Shown here piece by piece: positions 42,089 to 54,000 of a DNA stretch of 64,000 nt. The stretch is from Brasenia schreberi (lineage: Eukaryota > Streptophyta > Magnoliopsida > Nymphaeales > Cabombaceae). The DNA is taken from assembly GCA_036023115.1 (NCBI GenBank), contig JAYKKT010000047.1, positions 3,533,001 to 3,597,000 of the forward strand, read 5' to 3'. The number at the start of each line of letters is the position of its first letter. The first letter of the stretch is position 1. Under the pieces are notes generated by a model, which searched no databases, was not told the DNA's origin, and saw only the letters and a list, made by a program, of their open reading frames with translations. The position numbers were made by a program, and so were the translations under genes.

Positions 42089-45006
42089 AAAACAAAAGTA
42101 GATCAAAAAGAATGTCAAAGGGTCAAGATAAGTGAAGAATGCATTCATGTTGCATAACAAGATGATCCATGAACTGATTTAATGGCATTGACATCATCCA
42201 AGAATTAAGCATAAGAAAACACCCATACATGATTTGAAAAACTTCACAAATTCAAAATTCAGAAAACAGAAATTATGCTCTAGAGACAATAACATTAAGA
42301 ACTTCTAAAGTTCTAAAAGCCATGCAAACAAACAAATGTTAAGCCTTAATACATAACAGTAACTTCACTTAAACTTTAAAAGGGCCTTCAATATCAACCT
42401 CGGTATTCCCTTGGTGTCCAACAGTCATAGTTACCTACCCTTGAATCATGGCTTCCAAGTCTTCAATCTCATCAGCCTTTGTTTGTGGCGGCACTATTAA
42501 ACATGGGATCACAATTTGAATCCATCCCCTCAAAATGCTTTTGAATGCGGGTGATTATGAGCACAAAAATAAAACATCAAAACAGTCTTAGTCAATGCAT
42601 ACTCGATACATAAAATACTGATTTTTCGTGATACATACTCGATACATAAAAATACCGAGTTCCTGTGATTATTTCTGTGAATGAAGTATTTACTGTCTTT
42701 ACTCAGTCGATCTTTTATCCGTTTCCTTCTAGCAACCCAGAGATCACGATAAATATTTGAAGTGGTTACCATCTGATTTTATGCCCAGAGTGCTCAAAGT
42801 CAACACACGGTTGGGATTGTGAAGATGAAATCTCCAACTGACAAGATGGATTCTTGAATTTAGGGATGAGGGATGTGCCAATCAAGGAGTTCTACTGCAA
42901 GTCAGGAGCAGGCAAGAGACAAGGATGTAGATTTTAATCTTAAGAAGTAATACATCTCCCGTAGATATTCCCTTTGTCCCTCACATATACTTGGCGGAAA
43001 AGTTCATAAAAAAATTGGGTTTCCGCGGATCAGCAATCTATCAACTGTGCGAATGTCCACACTGAGATACACTGAATTCGTGGGTAGATCAGCTCTGCGT
43101 ATGATATAGAGCCTCATTGCGAGTCTTTTCTGTAGCAATCCCACCTGTATCATAATATGAAAAAGCCTAATGCTTACTGATGAATGTTTAATAAATGATC
43201 CTTGGGCTTTTTGTTCGTAGAACTTATCATTCTATCACCACAATCCTTTCTTTTTGTCAAACAATCTGGGCATCAACAGTTAACTGGATTTAACACCTCC
43301 ATCTTTCTTTTCTACGCTTGAATATGCAAGCTTTGACACTTTGGATAGAAAACTAGCCACCATTGCATATTATGGAAGTGCAGGTAACTATGTCTCGGAT
43401 AATCTCATGTTATATATAAGGCCCAATATATATTGCTGAACTGCAAGGAAATAGCTTTGAATCCTGTCAGTAAAGATGGAAGAAAAACCATGTTGGAAGT
43501 TTGGTTGCGTATGGTTGGTGTCTCTCTCTCTCTCTCTCTCTCTCGGCTTTACGCATCAAATGTGTTTCACCCTTTGCAGAAGCGTAACATAAACATGTCA
43601 CATTGGAAGCTTATACAAACGAGGGAGTCCAGAGCACATAGAACCTTTGCAAGTTATATATTGACAACGATCTTTCAAAAAACACTTCTCTTTATCTGGC
43701 TTCAAAATCGCAAAATCGTGTTAAGCAGCAGGAGAATCGCTGACACTAAAGTGCAAATAAGAGCAGGTTTCAACTTGTGAAACTAGTATGACCATTGACC
43801 ACTTGATATTACATGCTTTGAACTAGAACTAGACTGATACCACCCGTAGACCCGAGGTAAGGGTTCCAACACCGCGGTTTAGGATTTGCAACTAAGCGTG
43901 AGGAATTCGGATTTTTAGGCGCAGGTTGGCAGCTAAGCAGAGAGAGAGAGAGACTCGGCAATTCAGATTGCAATATTACGAGATGAGAAACAGGCGTCTG
44001 AATTGTAGAAACCCAAACGCGGAAAGCTCGCAAATTCTCTATTTCTACAACACTTCACAGAAAAGCTTGGAGCTTTAGTTATTGACAAATAAAGTATATT
44101 GTAGCCCATTAGAAAGTCATTCGGAGAAAGAATTTCCCTCGTCAGCGACAAGTTGATTACCTTCAACACGTTGATGAACTTCAAAGAAACTTTTCCATCC
44201 ACAATATCTGGCCTTCAACTTGCGGCATGGCACTATAGGTCTCTTTCACATAACCATCAAAATAGGCACGAAGAAGGATCATCCGATCAATATACACCGA
44301 GTGATTCAGGGCATGTCCTCAAGTCAAATAACTAATACACTGCGTTTTCGCAATTCAGGAGAGCTCGCTGTTGATGAGCCAGAACGGTTCACTACAACAG
44401 AACGGTAGCCATCCTAAATCAGACAGCCATGTAGATGCATTCATGATGACAATTAGGATAAGCTGAACTTCTAGCCACCATATACATTCACTTGGACGGC
44501 TACGATATGATGAAGGCCAGCGTTGATCCTATATAGGAGAAAAGATCTGAAAGTAAAAACATGTGCAAGATTGCGAACAGTTCAAGGGCTACTAGTATCT
44601 CTGCACGCCAACTTATTCAGTGTAGAATGTCTACGTGCAACAAAGAGGCTCATCATCACCCTTGAAGAGATGAAATAAGGCCAAACTCTCAGCGGCATGA
44701 CTAGCCCTCTTATTAACACCACAAAATCCGCAAATAACTCGCTTGGAATGACAGAAAAACATAAATACTTCATAGGAAATGGTTCCATATATAATCCTTT
44801 TGGTTCAAATGCTTCAATGTCTGGCCACGGAAAATGGCCAAAAGGAAAAATGATTTGGCAATAGAATACCAGACTTCCTTAGGTAACTTCTCATTTCTAG
44901 GATCATGTATTGCAATTAAGCAAGATCAACAAACTTACAACGGGATGAGCTCCCAATATCAAGTGCACACCGTCTAAAGCTGGCTGCTACCACTGGAATA
45001 TTTTGG
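42089..45006. other. Convergent intergenic region between the TT9-like and GATA genes
   Basis: About 2.9 kb. A TC run lies at 43520-43544, and a GA run at about 43938-43954 could pair with it. The part nearest 45006 probably holds the 3' UTR and poly(A) site of the GATA gene on the minus strand. No third gene, tRNA or transposon recognised. Confidence 0.55.
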
Positions 45007-45092
45007 TCAAGAAGAGTTTTGTCCATCTGATTTGCTAGGGTTGCCTTGGCCATTGTTCTGCAGTTCACAGTTCATTTCATAGGCTTCAGTTT
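45007..45092 (-). CDS. ZML: GATA/TIFY last exon (frame uncertain)
   Basis: After acceptor CTTATTCAG, one frame reads [28 protein letters not shown] then TGA, which resembles family tails ('NLEADQM..'). However, exon 6 ends in phase 0, and splicing at 45150/45093 (58 nt, very short) gives KLKPMK then stop. Keeping the 58 nt as exon, or an unusual donor, would restore the ETEAYEM frame. RNA data would decide. Confidence 0.55.
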
Positions 45093-48000
45093 CTGAATAA
45101 GAATGTGACAAACTGAATAAACAAGTAAAAACAAAAATCAAGAAAGGCACCTGATCGTTGGAGTTTGTAGGAGGATTCAGTACCGGCACAATCACACCCT
45201 TAGAAAGATCCCTCAAAGTTCCCTGCAGTTCATGTGCCAAAGAGATTATTCAAAAGGTACTGCGAACAAACTTTTTTACGACACTAGCAACTCATTATAT
45301 CTGACATGGTGGTAACAAAGTTCTGCTAATGCCTCGAGTTGGGAGCTCACATTATTAGGCGTAAAGCTGCTTGCACCAAATCTCAATAGTGGACGCAAAC
45401 GCAACTCAAAGAGAAACAAGTTGCACTGAGGCAACAATGACGCTCAACATTGAAAGTAACCACCTAGAACTATTAGCCAAACATTATAACCCAAACTGCA
45501 GTTTCAAACAAGTTTCATGCACCATTACTTCACATAAATGTCAAACAAGACAGCACCACGCAGAGCCAGAAACTTATGAAAGTCCATGAGCCAAACCGAT
45601 TCACAATTGCCATCTGATGTATTAGAACAAGCTCATAAGCAAACATCTGATAAAATGGAAAATATATCTTAACTCAAGCAACTCAACTTCAGATGATAAT
45701 TAAACAACAAACAAACACCAACTAAGCCTTTTTCCCATACTAGATTATCTAAATAACTGATGCCGCTAAAAAAAGACACCAAGAACTAAAAATATGTGTT
45801 AAGGCAAATGATACAAGAATCCCCTCCAGAAGGCAAGCACTGCTGTCAAGTTCTTAAATGCCAAAAGCAGCAGAATGTAAGGGTTCCCCAACAAACTCGG
45901 AAGATATAAGCAAGAAGCCATTGTTAAAGGGTTACATTACAAGATGTATAGGTTTTCCCTTTCTGTACTTGGAAGCAATGTTATCCGTATCACACTGTAT
46001 CGTACGATATGGTGTGATACATATCGTGAGCTCCACGATACGATACAAGACAGTGTATTGTGTGACGTAACTTATCGGGTTGTATCATGCGATATAATTT
46101 GTATCGCACGATATAACCTGTATCGTACGATACAAGCGATACACTCATTCTAAAGTAGAAAAAATAAACATGTTTTTAACGTATCAAGGTTATCATCATA
46201 CAATATTTTCCAAAATAGTGCTAGTCCAAGCATACAATATTTTTCAAAATAGTGCTTGTTCAAAATATATCTCTAAGTTCAAACGTACAACAGAAATAAA
46301 CTCTAAAAACATAATGAACTTAAGTACATCTTCAAGCATAATACTAATTTTCAACATGGCGTGCTTGTTTTCATAATTCTAGCTACTTAAATGTGGTCTC
46401 CTAACAAAAGAGAGCTTTTATATAACATATTCAACCTAATTTATAATTTTGATATTAAGTAATGACATACAATTTAGACTACCTTGCACATCAGCCACTG
46501 CAAAAAAGAAACAAAGAGCAGGCTCACTAACTGCCAATTGAATGTAAATCCTCATGCACAAGGTCATCATAAGGCACTTTGAGGCTCAACTAATCCTGGT
46601 AAAACTTGAATAAGTATTCTTTGTAACAATCACATGTTAGAGTTAAATAAGAATGTTATTCAACCATGAAATTCTAAATTAAGATCATGAAAATGATGAG
46701 ATAGAAAAAAATGACAAACCTAAAACCTGAGCTCAATAGATAACAGATCAACCACATGAATACAAAATGGATTGAATCTTAATCAAGCATGGTTTAAATT
46801 ATATGAATTCTTTGCAATTATCATAATTTTTCCTTTTTTTATTTTTTTTAGATTTTTCTAATTTTTTAATATTAAAGTATGATATGGGCGATACGATACG
46901 TATCGTGGACCAAAACAATATACGATACGATACGCATCGAACAACACTGCTTGGAAGTGTGCGTGTGAAAGTAATGCAAGTACCGATGGGTGAATGAGTT
47001 GCTATAAATGCAACAGAAGATCAGATAGGAAGAATTGAGAGATGATAAGTTTGCAGTCGATACTGAGTTCCACGAAGAGAGGTGATGAGTAAAGCAAAAA
47101 TACCCCAAGTGAAGACAGCAACATATCAAACAAGGATAGTACACGACATCTGTTCAAAGGAACTTAGATTAGAAATGCAGAAAGCAACATATGGTTTCTA
47201 AGGAAAAGGTATATGACCAGCAGATATATACTTCAGGGTTGATGCCTAGTGCGTACCTTATTTGCCCACATGAGACCACATGCATTACACAAGGTTCTTG
47301 GTCCTGCAGGCCCCCGTCGCATCATAGGTGTTGCTTTCTCACTGATGCCGCAGTGACGGCACCTGAATTAATAGGTCACACAAACGACAATTCAAAACAT
47401 TTGTGAAAGAGTAAAAGGCTAAGAACATTGCATACAAGAATGATAGAAATGGTTGCAAGGGATTTTGGACTCTTCATGTAACAGCTCAACCAGGCTGATA
47501 GTTGTAGACAATATTTCACAGGGTTTTATTGGCAACCAGTTATCTAGAAAAATTAAAACCTCTAAATCCAAAACATGTCACAAGGTTTTTCTCCAGTGCA
47601 GCGTTGGCACCTCAAAGGAGAAGTCTTATGAAAAAATAACAACCGTGTTGGCATGCATGACATACAAGAATACACACATTCAACCGTTCCTGAATCTACA
47701 GAGGCCAAGTAAAAACGAAAAATAGGCAGTCATTCATATTGAAAACACGTATAACAATGTTGATATAGAACTCTCTCTTAAGTCGCAGGCCAAGTTTACT
47801 CAATGAACAATCTCAAGCTCAGCAGCAGATCCATGTTGAGGCGAGGTGGGGTGACCGCTCCACCCAAAATTCGAAAACACATGAATCAGGTGCCTGAAAT
47901 TTTCACAAATTGTGAGGGATGCTCCAGCCAAATATGAAAACCATCCCACCTGAATTTCAGAAAATTAAGTCATGGCCCATAAATAAAAAAGTCTTAAACA

Positions 48001-51000
48001 CCTAAAGATAAATTCTATTAGTTACTCTAGATCAGATTATTCAGTAATCTGATTTGAAAAGTGGATTCTGGTCCAATCAACCAACATGAAGTTGGGATTG
48101 AGATTAGCAGCCAACGTTCTCCATTCCTCTCTTCTCTAGCGTTCTCTTCTCCCCAAAATCACCCAGCCCTCTCCGTTTTTTCATGTTCAGTGAGAAGCAT
48201 ACCTTCTCATAGAATCAGGTGATCATATTCAGATTTTGTGGTGTTGGTATTTTAGTTTCTTCTTTTTCTTCTTAGCGTTTGCGAGGGGAAGAACATTCAA
48301 GACGAATTAATGTGCTTTTCTTTTGATTTTGTTTTTCAGATATCTACTGGAAGAATGAACACTGCCTTTCTCGACTCTTTGAGATTTATGTTGTTCATCA
48401 ACAACAACAACTAAGCCTTTTCCCATACTAGATGGGGTTGGCTAAGATTTATGTTGTTCATCCTCATCTTAAATTGTTACAGTCGCTGGCTAAGATTTAT
48501 GTTGTTCATCCTCATCTTAAATTGTTACAGTCGCTGTGAGCCATTACTTTCTTGTTGTTGATAGTGATAATAAGTGGTCGGGTTTTGGTTACAGTACGGT
48601 TTTATATGATCTTTTGGGTCATTTTGTGAGGAAGGATTTCGGTAGGGGAAAGGCTTGATGTTAGGGCTCCCTAAACTGCATTCTGCATTCAGTAAAGATA
48701 CATTGTTGTGATTGTTCTTTAGGAAATGAGTTTGCAAGGTTCCTATTTCTGCTGCTTTTCTCCCGGCATGGTAGGAAATGGGTTTGCAATTGTGTAATAT
48801 TTCTTTCTTTTAACATCTTTTTCTTATTATTATGTTGCTTGTGCCTTATAATCTTCATCCCACGTGAAAAAAAAAAATCTAGATCTGCCACTGCTCAAGC
48901 TCATCTTCATGTTTAGTGAGATTTGGAAAGGAGAATATTGGAAGGCTTAGAAGATGGTGAACCTGAGAATAAACTATTACAAGCTCACAGGTGGTAATTA
49001 ATACTGTCCAAACAATAAGAAAAAATTATGGGCGGTTGAGATGATTCGCTTCACATATATTCAGCTCTACTATCATTCATGTCAAACTAACCCATGTACA
49101 GAATGCTCATTTCTTGCAAGTTTCAAGAAACTAAGAAATTACCAGCAGCATTTGTCAAAGGTATAGTCAAATAACTTGTAACAAGCAAGAAATGTTTGTC
49201 CAAATAGCAGGATAGATACAAAATCCTTGGCATGCCTGTTTTCTTGCTAGTACTTCAAAGTGCTGGTGAGAGTTGTTCAATGATTTTGAGCGATGAACAT
49301 AAATGTCATACTCTGCACAAGCACGTATGCGCCTATGTATGCACCCAGACACACACGTGTGCATGGGCACAAACATACCATATGCCAGCATCTATCTTCA
49401 GTCAACATTTATAGTGAACTAGCTCTTTGTGTATGTAGTTGACATCAATAACACTGATAGGAGTCGCGAAATCAACTTCATTTAGCACACTAGCTAGTAT
49501 TCCCATCCATGCATTGTGGCCCCTATTAGTTATATAATTGGCAACTATCACTCCAACGAACTTCTGGCACAAGATTAAAGTAACTAGTTGTCTGATTTGG
49601 TCTGCACTTTCTTTTGAAAAAGTTCATGTGAAGAAAACAACAACAACAACAACTAAGCATTTTCCCATACTAGACGGGATCGGCTACATGGATTCTTTGT
49701 TTCCACAGAGCCCTATCATGTGCCATGTTAGCAGTTAACTCACAATAAGCTAGATCATTCTTTATTGTTTCTTTCCAACACTTTTGTGGTCATCCTCTAC
49801 CTCTTTTAATACTTTCCAAATTTAGTTTTTCATACATTCTTGCAGGTTCTTCTTTTGATTTTCTTTCTATATGTTCAAACCATCTTAAACGATATTCTCT
49901 CATTTTATCCTCTATTGGTGTCACTCCTAATTTGTTTCTAATAACCTCATTATGTATAATGCCTTTTCTTGTATGAACACTCATCCATCTCAACATCTTC
50001 ATTTCTGTCACAGACATCTTTTGTACATGTAGATGATTAACTGCCCAACACTCATAACCATAAAACATGACAGTTGCTCTATAATATTTACCTTTTAACT
50101 TTAATGATATCTTCTTATCACAAAGTATACCTAATGCTCCTCTCTATTTTAACCAACCAACATCAATTCTATGCGTAACATCTCCATCAATTCTTTATCA
50201 CCCTGAAAAATTGACTCTAGGTATTTAAAACTTTCCTTTTGAGGGATGCAATGTGTGCTAATTTTAATTTTTATGTCCTCTGAAACAACCAAATGATCAA
50301 ACTTACATTCCATATATTATGTCTTTGTTCTACTAAGTCGGAAGCCTTTGCTTTCTAATGTTTCTCTCCATAGTTCCAATTTTCTATTAACTTTTTCCTT
50401 AGACTCTTCCACTAACACAATGTCATCTGCAAATAACATACACCAAGGTACTTCATCTTGAATATGTTTTGTTAACTCATCAATCACCATTATAAATAAG
50501 TATGGACTTAAAGTTGATCCTTGATGTAACCCAATATTAACTTCAAAGAAGTTTGTCATTCCTTCATGAGTCCTCACACATATTTTTACACAATCGTAGA
50601 TGTTTCTTATAAGGTTTATGTATGTCAATGGAATACCTCTTTTTTTCAAGGTTCTCTAAAGAACCTCCCTCGGTACCCTATCGTAAGCTTTTTCTAGATC
50701 AATAAATATCATGTGAAGGTCTCTTTTTTTTGCTTTAAAATGTTCCATAAGACATCTCAAAAGGTGAATTGCTTCAATAGTAGATTTGCCTGACATGAAT
50801 CCAAATTGGTTCTCCGTTGTACTCGATACTTCTCTTAACCTACGTTCGATAATTCTTTCCCATAATTTCATAAAGCTAGTAGAAGATGGCAGTACCACAA
50901 AAACAGTCACAAGGACATGTATCTCTCTAGGGACACAGGTATACATGAGATAAAAAGTATAGGGTTAGGGTTACAAATTAGGTATGAGTTCTGTTAACAT

Positions 51001-54000
51001 GTAATAAGGCGGGCCACTAGGGCTCGGCCCATGTATGAGTACTAGATAGCCAGGGTCATTAGGGCCCTGGCCATTCCAGTTAGCCGTTGGGGATTAGGTC
51101 TCCCCAACAGCTAGTTAATATAGTCGTTGGGGAGACCTAATCCCCAACAATGAATGTTGGTCATCTCCTACCATTTCCATACTCCTCTCTTCTCTCTCAC
51201 TTATTTAGCTTGTTCTTGACTGAGACCACTCATTCTCATGTGTGTTTGTATTTGACTTGTTGGTTTGACATTTGATGATAAGTGATTGGGTGACTTCTAA
51301 ATACGAATATCAATGATCTCTTACATGGTATACTCTTACATGGTATCATAGCCTCATTTTGAAGAAAATGAGCACATCGAAAAGTGTGCCAAAATTAGAA
51401 ATTTCATGATATTGCATGGTTGACGTTCCAAACTTGAAGTAACATCCAGAATTCTTAAAATAAATAGTAAAAATGATTATTTTAAGTGTATTCTTGACCC
51501 AAAATGCTATCAAAGTTGAGCAAGACTATTGGGATCAGTGTTATCCGTATCGCACCGAAGCCACGATACGATACGGTAACCTGTATCGTAAGATACAGGT
51601 TATCGTGCCGTATCGTATGATACGGTACTGTATCGTATGATACGGCCCGTACCGTATGATACGGGCGATACGCCCAAAAAAAATTCAAAAATTTTTTTTT
51701 CAAAATTTTTTTTTTCAAAAAAGTTTTTTTTTTCAAATTTTTTTTGCATGTTTCTGCCCTCTCTTTCCCTCTCTTCACTTCCCTTAAAGGCATCCTCCAA
51801 TATGCTTATAATTTGGGTTTATAATTTCATTTATTTAATAAAAATAATGTATAAAAAAAAATTATGACAAAATCATTTCCCTTTCTGTTACAACTTTTAG
51901 GTATATTTTTGCTAACAGTTTCTAATTTCATAAGATCGTAAACAATTAAAAACATTTAGTTCTCTCGGTTCATTGAGTAGGGATTTCACAACTTCACTAT
52001 TTTAAGGTTCACGTTACATGACTTAGTTGAACATGATCAATGTGTGTGAGGCTTAACTCAGTCTGTGAAGTAAGAAATGAAGCTCATGCATTAGTTAAAA
52101 AGTTAGTCTCCAATAAGAGAAAAAGGGGACATCATCAAGTAATAATATAACATCATTAAGGTGTCATAGACTCAATAATCAAAGAAATGGAGCTCTTTGT
52201 TTTGCTCACATATGAAAATTAACAAATATGACAACTACATGTACAAAGATAGCAGTTTGTTAATTTTGATATATTACATGAGTGAATTATGGAAGATAAC
52301 GAAGAAAATGCACTCCTAAGTCCTAACTGAAGAAGACATTGCATGAATTAATTTGAAGTGATTGATGATGAAGATTATTTAGTTAATGATCCTGATACAA
52401 ATTTACAATATGTAAAATATAAATGTATTTCATTTTTTTATTCAAAATATATAATTTTGGATGCAATTGTTCAATATTAAATGTTCAATTTGTGCTAAAC
52501 TTTGCATTATATGAATTTAAAGCAATTACCAGATTTTTTCAAAATTTTCCAGAATTTTCTTGATTTTTTTCGGATTTTTACTAATTTTATTGATTTTTTA
52601 AATAATTTTTATAGTTTTTTAATATTAAAGTACGATACGATACGATACGATACGCCCGTATCGTGGAGCCCAACGATACGCGTCGGACAACACTGATTGG
52701 GATTACATAGATGGGACGATTCAAGAACCAAAGTTAAATTTTGAAAATTTAGACGATAATGATACTTTGAAAGCTCAAGAAAAATACAACAAAGATTTAA
52801 AAACTAGAGAAAAAATGATAATCTTAGAAACCGAATTAATGTATTTAAAAGTGTCTTTGAAACTTGGAAATACTTGAAAGATTCATTTTTAAGATGATTT
52901 TATGTTTCAAATAGATTAATGGAAAGAATGATAATGCTTAAGCAAGGAAACTTAAGCATTAGAGAATATCACAATGAGTTTTTCGAAATTGTGGACTAAA
53001 CTTCGAAACCTTGATAAGTTTGAAAAACTTTAAAAAATGGATGAAATTAAAGAATTTTTGGATAATCAATATTTTTTCTATTTATAAGGGGTCTTAGGGA
53101 TGAATTTGAAAACATTAGATCAAACTTAATTCATAGGAAACCTAGACCAAAAGGAGACTCTTTCTTAGCCGATCTAGTTATAGAAGAGACTAGATTGAAA
53201 ATTTTAAGTGTTTCAAAAGAAGTCGTTCTTACTGCTTCCAAGCCGGGAGCAAGCAAACATTAAGACATACAAACCTCCCATGTTAAAAATACAAACCTCC
53301 CATGTTAAAAATTTTGAAAGACAAAAAGGTGGTGATAGTTTAAGCAAGAAGCCAATGGTGCAATGGCCAAACAAATATACTATTTATCATTATTGTAAGG
53401 AAAGTAGTCACATTAGGACCACTTGTTCCCTTCTTCGAGAAAAATATGAAAACGTAAGAGTCGTAAAAAACAAAGATGGAGGAGTCTTACGTTCAAACAT
53501 TAAGGCTTATATAGAAGAAATTCTTAAAAGAGAAGGCAAACATCTCTGAAAACGTTATATCTATTTCTCAAGGTATGTCTTGGTTTTTGGATTTAGGTGC
53601 TTCTTTTCATATAACTTAAAATCCTTAAAATATTTTCAGTAAACATGTTTTTACAGTTGATGGTACGAAACTTCAAATTGAAAAAATTGAAAACTTTGAA
53701 AATGAAGATTTCAAAATTCAAAACGTATATTTTATACCTAAGTTAAATATAAATCTTCTCTCAGTTGCTCAAATTTGTGATAATGGTTGTATAATCACTT
53801 TCTCATCTAAGAATTGTGTAGTGCATGATCACTAATCAAAGAAGGTGATTGGTCAAGGCTATAGAGAAAGTGGACTATACAAAATGGATAGTTTAGTTAT
53901 GCCAAATTTTTAATCTTATAATGTAATTCATGATACTACTCTTTGGCATAAAAGACTTGAACATTTAAATATGCATAGACTGTAATTTTCCTTTGTTAGA

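Larger units (their letters stand above)
47820..48893. mobile_element. hAT-like non-autonomous element (1074 bp, CAGYRGCAGATC termini)
   Basis: Left terminus CAGCAGCAGATCCATG; the complement of the right terminus is CAGTGGCAGATCTAG. Both resemble the CAGTGGCGGATC ends of common plant hAT elements. A perfect 8-bp target duplication CTCAAGCT lies at 47812-47819 and 48894-48901. No transposase frame. It contains a 45-bp RTE insertion at 48400. Confidence 0.9.

Noticed and set aside
43433..43780. 115-aa + strand ORF
   Set aside because: Runs through a TC microsatellite, has no recognisable similarity and no context; likely chance.
51536..51680. Regular CGATAC/GTATCG repeats as a CRISPR-like array
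   Set aside because: The units are short overlapping palindromes without unique spacers, inside an element with inverted termini and an 8-bp target duplication. The genome is a plant's.
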